Assembly: GCF_030848475.1 (NCBI RefSeq)
Contig: NZ_JAVDDS010000012.1
Coordinates: 1 to 64,000 of the forward strand
Origin: Herbivorax alkaliphila
Lineage (GTDB): Bacteria; Bacillota; Clostridia; Acetivibrionales; Acetivibrionaceae
Reading direction: 5' to 3'
DNA: 64,000 nt
The stretch's first letter is position 1. Each line of letters starts with the position of its first letter. This document shows, one piece after another, positions 56,398-64,000 of this stretch. A model generated the notes under the pieces. It was not told the origin of the DNA. It did not search any database and saw only the letters and a program-made list of their open reading frames with translations. The translations under genes and the position numbers were made by a program.

Positions 56398-57514
56398 TAG
56401 TGAATTTGTAAGCAAGGTCTTCCATCAACTTTAGTATGCTTTCACCTGAGTGAGGCATAGAGAGGTTTTTGGCCATTTTCTTCATGTGTTCAAATCTTAG
56501 CCAATTGTCTAATGTTTGGCATAAAATATTTTCAACATCATCATTTTTTGAAATTATTATTGCAGCACCTGAAGTTACAAGAAATTTTGCATTTCTCTCT
56601 TCCTGACCAGGTATGGGAGAAATTATGAACATAGGTAATTCTTTTATAAGTGCTTCTGATATAGTCATACCACCAGGTTTGGTTACAACGACATCTGATG
56701 CATCCATCAGTTTGGAAATATTATCTGTATATCCATAAACTTTTATATTTTTATTAAAGGCATAAGAAATATTTTCAAGTTTTTTCTTAAGTTTTTTATT
56801 TTTTCCGCACACAACTATTAATTGTACTTCTCTAAAGCTTTTTGCAAAGTTTATAAAGGTGCTTTCTAAATCTCCATAACCTAAACTTCCACCCATAATA
56901 AGAAGAGTAAACTTGTCATCTAAGGACAATTCTGATTTTGCAACTGTCTTTTTCTTTTTATTTAAAAAAATCTGTGAGACAGGTACACCGTATGAAAATA
57001 TAGTTTCCCTTGGAATGCCACATCTTATCATATCCTGTTTTATATATTCATGTCCCACTATAAAGGCTTCAATATTTTTGTGAAACCATAAAGGGTGATT
57101 TACATAATCTGTTAAAACTGCAATTGTGGGTGTAAAAATTTTATTTTCTTTTTTTAAATAAGAAACCATTTGCAGAGGAAAGGGATGGGTACAAACAATA
57201 ACAGAGGGCTTGAATTCTTTAACCAGCTTTTCAATTTTATATGACAGCATAACACTTATAAAATGACTTACCTTACTTAAGCCTTTTTTGTATTCAGATA
57301 AATTATACAATTTTCCATATAATTTAGGATTTAATTTAATTGTCTTTAGATACCCATCTACAATAAGTTTGTGAGCTAAAGGATTTACATACTTAAAAGT
57401 ATCCACAACCATATTTTTAGAGTGGGGATATTTTTTTTCTATATATTCTTTTAAAGCATAGGCAGCTTTTAAATGTCCAGCTCCCATTGATATTGATAAA
57501 AACAAAACATCCAT
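56390..57514 (-). CDS. Processive diacylglycerol glycosyltransferase-like (UgtP/MGDG synthase family)
   Basis: 374-residue GT28-type glycosyltransferase. MGDG-synthase N-domain signature SISMGAGHLKAAYAL, HPFPLQMVSYLKK, C-domain with IMGGSLGYGDLE and VTKPGGMTISEALIKELPMFIISPIPGQEERNA (UDP-sugar site). Makes glycolipids from diacylglycerol, which can anchor lipoteichoic acid. Sugar specificity cannot be told. Overlaps the convergent gene at its 3' end by 8 bases. The ATG has GAGGTA upstream. Confidence 0.88.
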   Translation of the reverse strand: MDVLFLSISMGAGHLKAAYALKEYIEKKYPHSKNMVVDTFKYVNPLAHKLIVDGYLKTIKLNPKLYGKLYNLSEYKKGLSKVSHFISVMLSYKIEKLVKEFKPSVIVCTHPFPLQMVSYLKKENKIFTPTIAVLTDYVNHPLWFHKNIEAFIVGHEYIKQDMIRCGIPRETIFSYGVPVSQIFLNKKKKTVAKSELSLDDKFTLLIMGGSLGYGDLESTFINFAKSFREVQLIVVCGKNKKLKKKLENISYAFNKNIKVYGYTDNISKLMDASDVVVTKPGGMTISEALIKELPMFIISPIPGQEERNAKFLVTSGAAIIISKNDDVENILCQTLDNWLRFEHMKKMAKNLSMPHSGESILKLMEDLAYKFTIN

Positions 57515-57659
57515 AAAATACCTCGATTAGTAAATAGATTTTATTTAAATACTATAGTTATTATTTGGCGAAAAAACCAATGTTATACCATAGGTTTTAT
57601 TAAAATTACATTTTGGCTGTGAATATTTTTTGCAAAAAAACAAAAAATAACTTTGGAAA

Positions 57660-57700
57660 AACTCCACCTTATAGAAGGTGAAATCTTAGAATAAAATAAA
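57660..57700 (+). repeat. Multi-hairpin 3' element, 3' end fragment
   Basis: ACTCCACCTTATAGAAGGTG followed by AAATCTTAGAATAAAATAAA; only the last two hairpins remain. It precedes sleB in sense orientation. Confidence 0.7.
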
Positions 57701-57724
57701 TATAATTTAGAAAGGAGAGATAAA

Positions 57725-58420
57725 TTGAAAAAAATTAAAGCACTGATTATTCTTATTATTATTTTTACCATTGCAATACCATTGTACTTTGGAAGAGATA
57801 GTTTCATTACACCTATTGCTGACAGGCTAGAGGTTGGTATGGAAAGTCATAAGGTAGAGCAGGTTCAACAGAGATTAAAGAACTGGGGTTATTTTGAAGG
57901 AAAGGTAAATGGAGTTTATGATAAAAAAACAATGTTATCTGTACAGGACTTTCAAAAAACACATAACCTAGAAGAAACTGGAATAGCCGAAGGGGACACA
58001 TTGACTGCAATGGGACTTACAACCATTGCAAAATGGGGAGAGGCATCTGCTCAAGCAGATGCAGTCAGAAATGAACAACTTATGGCAAGGGCAATTAATG
58101 GAGAAGCAAGAGGAGAACCATATGAAGGTCAGGTTGCTGTTGGAGCAGTTATTTTAAACAGAGTAAGGGACGCAAGTTTTCCAAATACAGTAGCAGGGGT
58201 TATTTATCAACCACTTGCTTTTACAGCAGTGGCAGATGGACAGATAAATGTTCCGATAGATCCAGACTCAACTGTTATAAAGGCAGCAAGGGATGCACTT
58301 AATGGATGGGATCCTACAAATGGATGCTTATATTATTGGAATCCAGCAACTGCAACCAGTGATTGGATTTGGAGTAGAAGCGTTGTAAAGAAAATAGGCA
58401 AACATAATTTCGGAAATTAA
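57725..58420 (+). CDS. sleB: Spore cortex-lytic enzyme SleB
   Basis: Germination-specific lytic transglycosylase acting on cortex peptidoglycan. 231 residues: signal/membrane segment at 6-24, peptidoglycan-binding domain (about 40-95: VEQVQQRLKNWGYFEGKVNGVYDKKTM), then the SleB/CwlJ hydrolase domain with catalytic Glu in NGEARGEPYEGQVAVGAVILNR and the end GCLYYWNPATATSDWIWSR. The start is TTG with AAAGGAGAG upstream. Followed by ypeB 17 bases later, the usual pair. Confidence 0.95.
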   Translation: MKKIKALIILIIIFTIAIPLYFGRDSFITPIADRLEVGMESHKVEQVQQRLKNWGYFEGKVNGVYDKKTMLSVQDFQKTHNLEETGIAEGDTLTAMGLTTIAKWGEASAQADAVRNEQLMARAINGEARGEPYEGQVAVGAVILNRVRDASFPNTVAGVIYQPLAFTAVADGQINVPIDPDSTVIKAARDALNGWDPTNGCLYYWNPATATSDWIWSRSVVKKIGKHNFGN

Positions 58421-58437
58421 AAACAGGAGGTGTGAAT

Positions 58438-59829
58438 TTGAGTATTAGAGAAAAGCTAAAAGATTTTAAAAACAGATTGTCAGACAGGAAAATGTACAGC
58501 ATTACAATTATAGTAATAGCATTAGTAGCAGGGTGGGGGATGTATCAGTACAAACATGCGGCAGATTTACGTCAGGAGTTGGATAATCAATACAATCGAG
58601 CCTTTTATGAAATGGTTGGGTATGTAGACAATGTGCAGGTACTATTGATGAAATCTCTTATAACATCTACACCAAGTGGAACTGCAACAACCATGCAGGA
58701 AGCTTGGAGACAGGCAAATATGGCTCAGACAAATTTAGGGCAGTTGCCTATTTCCCAGCATATTTTAGCAAATACATCTAAGTTTTTGACTCAAGTTGGA
58801 GATTTAGCGTACTCGATAAATCACAAAAATATGCAGGGGGATAACTTAGATGATGAGCAGTATGATTTAATTGAAGAGCTTCATGGATATGCAGTCTCTT
58901 TAGATCAAAGCTTAATTGATTTGCAAAATCAAATTTCAGCAGGCAGGATAGAATGGGGAGAGTTGGCTGATAAAGGAACCCCCCTTTTCCAAAAGACTTC
59001 AGGAGAACTGCCAAATGAACAATTTGAAAATATAGACAAGACATTTATGGATTATCCTGCTCTTATTTATGACGGGCCTTTTTCTGACCATCTGACAGAA
59101 ATTGAACCAAAAGGGCTTACTGGAGATAAATTGGATCAAGAAGAGGCAAAAAAAAGAGTTATAAAATTTTTTGGAGAGGATAAAGTTGAAAGCGTTAATG
59201 AAATAGGGGCAAATGACAATACAAAAATTAAGACATATAGCTATAATGTTGTATTTAAAAATGCTCCAGATGACCAAACTGCATCTATAGATGTTACTCA
59301 AAAGGGCGGACATGTATTGTGGATGCTTCATAATAGACCAACAGGCAATGAGACTATAGATATAGATGAAGCAAAAGCCCTAGGTAGGAAGTTTCTCCAA
59401 GATAGAGGATATGAGGGAATGGTAGATACCTATTATTTAAAAGAAGATAGCACGGCTACTATAAATTATGCTTATGAGCAGGAGGGTGTAACTATATATC
59501 CAGACCTTATCAAAGTTAAAATAGCATTAGATAATGGTGAAGTTGTAGGGTTTGAAGGTGAAGGATATATTTATGCACATACTGAAAGAGACATACCAGA
59601 ACCTAAAATATCTTTAGAAGAAGCAAGAGAGATGATTACTGAAAGAATGGATATAGTTAGTTCAGGGCTTGCAATAATACCTACAGATTATAAAACAGAG
59701 TTGTTTACCTATGAGTTTAAGGGAAAATTAAATGACAGGGATTTTCTTGTCTATATTAATGCTGAGACAGGCCAAGAAGAGAGAGTTTTAATGATAATTG
59801 ATACTCCAAATGGAATACTGACTATGTAG
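58438..59829 (+). CDS. ypeB: Germination protein YpeB
   Basis: Partner that stabilises and localises SleB in the spore. 463 residues: one membrane segment (about 20-38), an N-terminal helical domain, then repeated PepSY-type modules (about 225-460; e.g. SLEEAREMITERMDIVSSG). I chose the TTG at 58438, seven bases after AGGAGG; a GTG at 58432 is too close to that site. Downstream is a long hairpin at 59931-59972. Confidence 0.95.
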   Translation: MSIREKLKDFKNRLSDRKMYSITIIVIALVAGWGMYQYKHAADLRQELDNQYNRAFYEMVGYVDNVQVLLMKSLITSTPSGTATTMQEAWRQANMAQTNLGQLPISQHILANTSKFLTQVGDLAYSINHKNMQGDNLDDEQYDLIEELHGYAVSLDQSLIDLQNQISAGRIEWGELADKGTPLFQKTSGELPNEQFENIDKTFMDYPALIYDGPFSDHLTEIEPKGLTGDKLDQEEAKKRVIKFFGEDKVESVNEIGANDNTKIKTYSYNVVFKNAPDDQTASIDVTQKGGHVLWMLHNRPTGNETIDIDEAKALGRKFLQDRGYEGMVDTYYLKEDSTATINYAYEQEGVTIYPDLIKVKIALDNGEVVGFEGEGYIYAHTERDIPEPKISLEEAREMITERMDIVSSGLAIIPTDYKTELFTYEFKGKLNDRDFLVYINAETGQEERVLMIIDTPNGILTM

Positions 59830-59930
59830 GTTAAAAAGTTATAAATTAGTAAGCAACTAATAGTATATATAGTGAATTTTAAAAAAATTTTAATATTTTT
59901 CTTAACTAAAATAACATATACCCTACATTC

Positions 59931-59972
59931 AAGGACTTAAAGATGATATAATATTATCATCTTTAAGTCCTT
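59931..59972. terminator. Long hairpin after ypeB
   Basis: Perfect 18-bp stem AAGGACTTAAAGATGATA and complement with a 6-nt loop, but followed by A-rich rather than T-rich sequence on the plus strand. It may be a terminator of uncertain strength or a 3' RNA protector. Confidence 0.5.
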
Positions 59973-59987
59973 AAAAACAATTTAATT

Positions 59988-60061
59988 TTAAAAAAGGGGT
60001 GCATATATTAAAGTTTCTGCCATGTTTTAATTTGCTTAAATAACATTCACCCTTAAAAAAG
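59988..60061. mobile_element. Short inverted-repeat element with 9-bp target duplication
   Basis: Element 59997-60052 (56 bp) starts GGGTGCATATATTAAAG and ends AAATAACATTCACCC. Direct repeats TTAAAAAAG flank it exactly (59988-59996 and 60053-60061). Same end sequences as 49570-49769. Confidence 0.7.
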
Positions 60062-60101
60062 AAGGGGCTTTAAAAATTAAAAAGAATTGTGAGGGATAGA
60101 T

Positions 60102-61139
60102 ATGGAAAAAAGAGATGTTGCAGGCAATTCTGAAATTAAAGGTTTTAAAAATCCCAGTCTTATGCAGGTAGGTATAATATATTCCCTTTGTGTGTTGCTA
60201 TACTTTTTTATAGGAAGCATGCTTATGGAAAGAGATTTTAATAAAGGTGCCATAATTAATCAATTTGTATTAATATTTCTTCCACCTGTCTTATTTCTAG
60301 TTTTATTTAAGTTTGATTTAAAAAAAGTTTTAAGGTTAAACAAAATAAGGCCTGTAACACTTGTTATAATATTTTTCCTTACAGTATTTTCAATTCCTTT
60401 AGTTGCTATAATTAATTTGCTAAATCACTTTTTGGTTAAAGCACTTTTTGGAAGAGCTGAAGTTATGCAACCACCAATATCAACTGATTTTCCAGGGGTT
60501 TTAGTAAGTTTTTTTGTTATAGGAATTGTAGCAGGAATTTGTGAAGAAGTGCTTTTTAGAGGAGTTATTCAAAGAGGTTTTGAAAAATATGGAGTTAAAA
60601 AAGCAATTATAATTACAGCATTACTTTTTGGACTAATGCATCTTAATTTTCAAAGTCTTTTTGGAACATTTCTTTTAGGCGTACTAATTGGATTTATAGT
60701 TTACAGAACAAATTCTCTTTATGGAGGTATATTTGCTCACTTTGCAAACAACTCCATAGCAGTTGCTTTAAGCTTATATGCACTAAGAGCAGAAGAGTTT
60801 TTAGGAGATATTGAAGTAGAGGGAGATATATTTTCACAATTTGAAAATCTACCTTCAGAAATGTTTGCAGCTACGGTAATTGGTTTAATAGCAGGATATT
60901 CTTTAATTTTTATATTTTTTGGAGTGATTTTTGGGTTTTTAATGTATTTATTTATTAGAAACACATCAAAAACAAAAGTTGATAATTTAGAAAAAAAAGA
61001 GCCTGTTAAATTAAAAGCTGTTTTGGCGTTTGTACCTGGACTTTTAGTGATTGCATTTGTATATGTTATACAGGGGCTTTTGATGGGTGAGTTTGTAGAG
61101 CCTGAAATCATTCAAAACATATATGAATATATGTTTTAA
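60102..61139 (+). CDS. CPBP family intramembrane protease
   Basis: 345 residues with about eight membrane segments. The CPBP (CAAX protease and bacteriocin-processing) motifs are present: GICEEVLFRGVIQRG (EExxxR), FGLMHLNF and GIFAHFANNS (conserved His). Substrate unknown. GTGAGGG precedes the ATG. Convergent with dnaC, separated by 21 bases. Confidence 0.9.
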   Translation: MEKRDVAGNSEIKGFKNPSLMQVGIIYSLCVLLYFFIGSMLMERDFNKGAIINQFVLIFLPPVLFLVLFKFDLKKVLRLNKIRPVTLVIIFFLTVFSIPLVAIINLLNHFLVKALFGRAEVMQPPISTDFPGVLVSFFVIGIVAGICEEVLFRGVIQRGFEKYGVKKAIIITALLFGLMHLNFQSLFGTFLLGVLIGFIVYRTNSLYGGIFAHFANNSIAVALSLYALRAEEFLGDIEVEGDIFSQFENLPSEMFAATVIGLIAGYSLIFIFFGVIFGFLMYLFIRNTSKTKVDNLEKKEPVKLKAVLAFVPGLLVIAFVYVIQGLLMGEFVEPEIIQNIYEYMF

Positions 61140-61160
61140 TAGTAAATTTTATAAGTGAGT

Positions 61161-62201
61161 TTACCTTTTAGAGTTGTCTTCATTAAATTTTTTTAACATG
61201 CGTATGTCCCGACCTGCGAATTTAAATAAATCAAAGCCGCCGATTATTCTTGAGACAACTCTTTCGCCATAATAATCGTTAAGTTTATTGATTCCAATAT
61301 TTGTAGAAATAATGGTTTTACAGGGTCTGATAATATTGTTTTCTTGGCGTATGTTTATGATGTTTAAAAGTTCTGCATATCTTGCAGCTGTCTGAGATTC
61401 TGTACCAAGGTCATCTATTATAAGAAGTTCTACATTATAAATATTGTTGTATACTGTATCATCTAAAATCTCTCCTCTTTGAAATTTTAAATTATGCTGG
61501 TTTATAATGCTGAAAAGAGAAGGAGAAGATTGGTATAAAACAGTTCTGCCTCTTTCTAAAAGCTCTTTTGCAATGCAATTTATCATAAAGGTTTTCCCAA
61601 CCCCAGTTGGTCCACTGAAAAAAAGATTTTTTTCCTCTGGACTGCCTATGTTATCAATAAAAGAAAAAGCCCGGGTTTTAATTTTCAGTATGTTTTCCCT
61701 AGGTGATATTTTGATTCCAAATTTAGACATATCAACAACATCAGGATAATAATCCTGATTAAAGCAAGAAAAATTTTCTCTGTCTAAAAGTTTTAAGTTT
61801 GACTGACTAAATAGATTGTTAATATATTGTTGCTTAAAACAAAAACATTTTTTAGTACCATTTGAAGTAATAGTAAAACCAGTGTCTTTACATTTATCAC
61901 AGTAAAAATTTCGCTCTAAATAATCAGGGTCATTGAAATGTTTTTCAAGAAGCAGTTTTTTTTCTCTTTTAAGATCAGAAATCTTTTTTAACAACTGATC
62001 TAAAGCTTTATCAGAGGATACAGATTTTAAAAGTATCATTTTATTATACTTAATACCATTTATTTGTATTTGCCTGTCTATTTCTTCAATAAGAGGAACT
62101 TTAGAATAAACTAAAGCTCTCTTTTTTGAAATTAACTTATATGTTTCTTTTTGTCTGTTTTCATATTCTGATTTAATTATGTTGTATATATTTTTGTTCA
62201 T
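61161..62201 (-). CDS. dnaC: Primosomal helicase loader DnaC/DnaI-like ATPase
   Basis: AAA+ ATPase loading replicative helicase. 346 residues. N-terminal zinc-binding part with CDKCKDTGFTITSNGTKKCFC (about 99-119), Walker A FSGPTGVGKTFMI (about 196-208), Walker B LLIIDDLGTES, and the end AGRDIRMLKKF. GGAGG precedes the ATG. The dnaD-like gene lies 15 bases upstream, so the two form an operon; this resembles the dnaB/D-dnaI order in Firmicutes. Confidence 0.9.
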   Translation of the reverse strand: MNKNIYNIIKSEYENRQKETYKLISKKRALVYSKVPLIEEIDRQIQINGIKYNKMILLKSVSSDKALDQLLKKISDLKREKKLLLEKHFNDPDYLERNFYCDKCKDTGFTITSNGTKKCFCFKQQYINNLFSQSNLKLLDRENFSCFNQDYYPDVVDMSKFGIKISPRENILKIKTRAFSFIDNIGSPEEKNLFFSGPTGVGKTFMINCIAKELLERGRTVLYQSSPSLFSIINQHNLKFQRGEILDDTVYNNIYNVELLIIDDLGTESQTAARYAELLNIINIRQENNIIRPCKTIISTNIGINKLNDYYGERVVSRIIGGFDLFKFAGRDIRMLKKFNEDNSKR

Positions 62202-62216
62202 ATTACCTCCAGAATT

Positions 62217-63188
62217 TTAAGCATTTTCATAAAGGCTTTCAAGATAGCCTTCATCGTATTGACGTTGATCAAAATTCTCTTTTTGAGGTATAGAAGTTGA
62301 TGGCTTTGTATTTTTAGGCGATGCTTTTTTTCGATTAGCATCATACACAAGTATTTCTTCTTTGGTCTTTAGGCCATTTTTATACCAATCTGTAATAATA
62401 CTGTTTATGTAATTAAAGTTTGGGTTGGTTTTTGAAGTAGTTTTTTTAAGTGCAATTTCTATAATTTCAAAAGTATACCTATAATCCATTACCCATTTTT
62501 CTAGATACTTTTCTTCGTATTCTGTAAGATTGCGATTTAATTTAAGTTTTTTGACAATTGACTTTCGTACATCTTTGAACTTTTTGTATTCAATAGAATA
62601 ATTATCTAAGTCAAAAGAATTTTTTATATTTCTGCTTTTCCAATTTTCTGCAACCTTTTCTATGTATGATTTTGCTAGGCCATTATGATCAAAACAATAT
62701 TGAAAAAGTGCCAGCATAACATCTTCATCAAACTTAAATCTGTCAAACCAGGAGTCTATATCAGTGTACCATGAAGGCGACATAACACCTTGGAAAAATG
62801 TATTGTTTATTGTGTAGATAATTTCGTTACGCTTTTTATTTCTCTCAGTGTTTTTAACAGCCTCTTCGGGAGAGGACGTTGTTTTTAAACGGTACAATTT
62901 TTTAATTTCTTTTTCTTTTAAATCATAAAGGTGCAGACCGTTTTCTTTCCATACCAAAACCCCCATGTTATCAAGAGATATTAAGGATTTTTTGACGTCT
63001 GATACATCCATATTAAGATTTTTAGCAAATTCTTCAGTAGAAGCTTTTTTATTGTGTTTACTTAAAAACAGACAATATAAATATACCTTTATACAATCTG
63101 AATTCATTAAAGGCATATATTCAGTAATAAAAATATCCGGAACTAATGTGTCCGAATATAAAATTGACTTATAAGAATCAAACAACAT
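62217..63188 (-). CDS. DnaD domain primosome protein
   Basis: 323 residues. N-terminal winged-helix part (YLYCLFLSKHNKKASTEEFAKNLNMDVSDVKKSLISLDNMGVLVW) and two DnaB/DnaD C-terminal helical repeats (about 120-200 and 220-285: YEEKYLEKWVMDYRYTFEIIEIALKKT). Acts with the loader in replication initiation or restart. AGGGATGAG precedes the ATG. Operon with dnaC. Confidence 0.9.
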   Translation of the reverse strand: MLFDSYKSILYSDTLVPDIFITEYMPLMNSDCIKVYLYCLFLSKHNKKASTEEFAKNLNMDVSDVKKSLISLDNMGVLVWKENGLHLYDLKEKEIKKLYRLKTTSSPEEAVKNTERNKKRNEIIYTINNTFFQGVMSPSWYTDIDSWFDRFKFDEDVMLALFQYCFDHNGLAKSYIEKVAENWKSRNIKNSFDLDNYSIEYKKFKDVRKSIVKKLKLNRNLTEYEEKYLEKWVMDYRYTFEIIEIALKKTTSKTNPNFNYINSIITDWYKNGLKTKEEILVYDANRKKASPKNTKPSTSIPQKENFDQRQYDEGYLESLYENA

Positions 63189-63601
63189 TTAAACTCATCC
63201 CTTCTTTATTTTTGGGAAAATATTCTTGTGTAGTGCATAAACATTATATCACATAAATTTGGTATGTTACAGGAATAATAAAACTTATATAATGTATTCT
63301 TAGGAAAAAACCTATGAATTAAACCTCTTTTTTTGAGATATCTTAAATAAGCTAAAGAATGACTTAGAAATAACTTTGCATTCTCAAGGAGAAAATTCAA
63401 AGGAGTATTTATAGAAGCTAAACTGCGTAACTTTAGTTTTTAAAATATTGTTCTTTACTTTAATGTATAGATGAAGAAAAAAATGTAGTTGATTTTTTTG
63501 AGGTTTTATATTACTATAATATATGTTGAGTAATTGTTATTGACATCTTCTCATAGTTAATTGAGGGAGGTGATAACAAAAACAAAAAGAATAAAAAATA
63601 T
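63189..63601. other. Intergenic stretch with repeat debris
   Basis: No gene. The part 63355-63392 is the start of the long-hairpin repeat (CTTAGAAATAAC, CATTCTCAAGG) joined to 63400-63470, which matches the inner right half of the MITE-like element (GGAGTATTTA, AACTGCGTAACTTTAG, AATATTGTTCTT). A weak TTGATT / TATAAT pair with 20-base spacing lies at 63489-63520. Confidence 0.55.
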
Positions 63602-63678
63602 GTGCCCATAGCTCAATTGGATAGAGTGCTTGACTACGGATCAAGAGGTTGAGGGTTCGACTCCTTCTGGGCACGCCA
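63602..63678 (+). tRNA. tRNA-Arg (ACG)
   Basis: 77 nt including encoded CCA. Acceptor GTGCCCA/TGGGCAC, anticodon stem CTTGA/TCAAG with anticodon ACG, T-arm GGTTCGACT. The A34 is normally deaminated to inosine by TadA. Confidence 0.97.
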
Positions 63679-63682
63679 ACCT

Positions 63683-63713
63683 AAAGCTTGAAATATGAAT
63701 TGTTTCAAGCTTT
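63683..63713 (+). terminator. tRNA-Arg terminator
   Basis: Stem AAAGCTTGAAA/TTTCAAGCTTT with a 9-nt loop, followed by AAATTTT. Confidence 0.7.
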
Positions 63714-63919
63714 AAATTTTCTAGGAGGTGGTAAAACACATAGAAAATTATAATTTTGGAATAAATATTTTTAATAGAGTAGAAGGAATTTAAAAATCTG
63801 TATAGAATATAATATCAGTAGTCCTATAATAAAGGTATTTTTACTAAATATTTAGAGTATTAAATTCCTTTGAATCTACTAAAGTAAAAATATTGCATAT
63901 TATAGGTAAAAATAATCCG

Positions 63920-63948
63920 TTGCATATTTGCATGGAAGTGCTTATAAT
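63920..63948 (+). promoter_or_regulatory. Promoter for the gene at the window edge
   Basis: TTGCAT, 17 bases, TATAAT, 37 nt before the start codon at 63985. The bases from 63714 to 63919 hold nothing else I can name. Confidence 0.55.
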
Positions 63949-63984
63949 TATGTAGTAAAAAACACAGACAGGGGGAATGCAAAA

Positions 63985-64000
63985 ATGAAGAAAAAATTAG
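63985..64000 (+). CDS. Start of a gene cut by the window edge
   Basis: ATG AAG AAA AAA TTA with GGGGGAATG upstream and a promoter-like pair before it. MKKKL would suit a signal peptide, but five codons do not allow a call. Confidence 0.4.

Noticed and set aside
57583-57807. 74-residue minus-strand frame
   Set aside because: Runs over the sleB start and its ribosome site with no own signals.

Overview
This is the replication-origin region of a low-GC, anaerobic, endospore-forming member of the Clostridia. The evidence is the AT-rich sequence and intact dnaA, dnaN, recF, gyrB and gyrA. Sporulation and germination genes are present: bofA, yabG, sipL, sleB, ypeB and a cotS-like gene. There is also a four-subunit, oxygen-sensitive 2-ketoacid:ferredoxin oxidoreductase and formate-tetrahydrofolate ligase. 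The order yabG-veg-sipL-ispE is also known from Clostridioides difficile. I cannot name the genus from sequence alone.

Layout. Bases 1-17.5k are read leftward: a lipoprotein polysaccharide deacetylase, two paralogous chemoreceptors on either side of gyrA, noc, rsmG, mnmG, mnmE, jag/khpB, yidC, yidD, rnpA and rpmH. DnaA boxes lie on both sides of dnaA (about 17.8k and 19.7k), which marks a bipartite oriC. Bases 18-29k are read rightward: dnaA, dnaN, an S4-domain gene, recF, remB, gyrB, parA, parB, a DUF4446 gene and a TPR gene, with two parS palindromes bracketing parAB. Two tRNA-Ser genes follow, then pssA, an SLH-domain protein and a VanW protein on the minus strand. Next come yaaL-bofA, the porGDAB operon, a small leftward peptide-signalling locus (40.2-42.1k), a cotS-like gene, fhs, the yabG-veg-sipL-ispE-gntR block, and an AAA+ ATPase-PspA-XpaC-SH3 lipoprotein cluster (52-56.4k). 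The window ends with a diglycosyldiacylglycerol-synthase-like glycosyltransferase, sleB-ypeB, a CPBP protease, a dnaD-dnaC primosome pair and tRNA-Arg.

Most unusual items. (1) A locus of an XRE regulator, a seven-helix AgrC-like membrane protein with no kinase domain, and an unlisted 40-residue AgrD-type peptide, with no agrB in the window. (2) An ~85-nt conserved leader shared by rpmH and parA. (3) An interspersed multi-hairpin repeat of about 13 copies, mostly in sense orientation just downstream of stop codons, whose divergent copies keep their hairpins through paired changes. (4) A two-copy, ~110-nt two-hairpin element that looks like a switch between a terminator and an alternative stem, upstream of a chemoreceptor gene and pssA. 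(5) Small inverted-repeat elements with 8-9 bp target duplications. (6) A bacterial ESCRT-III/Vps4-like pairing (PspA plus a two-domain AAA+ ATPase with a Vps4-type pore loop) next to an NlpC/P60-like lipoprotein that has lost its catalytic Cys and His.

The genes mostly serve chromosome replication and segregation, ribosome and tRNA maturation, membrane protein insertion, sporulation and germination. All functions are inferred from sequence motifs and gene order; no database search was possible.
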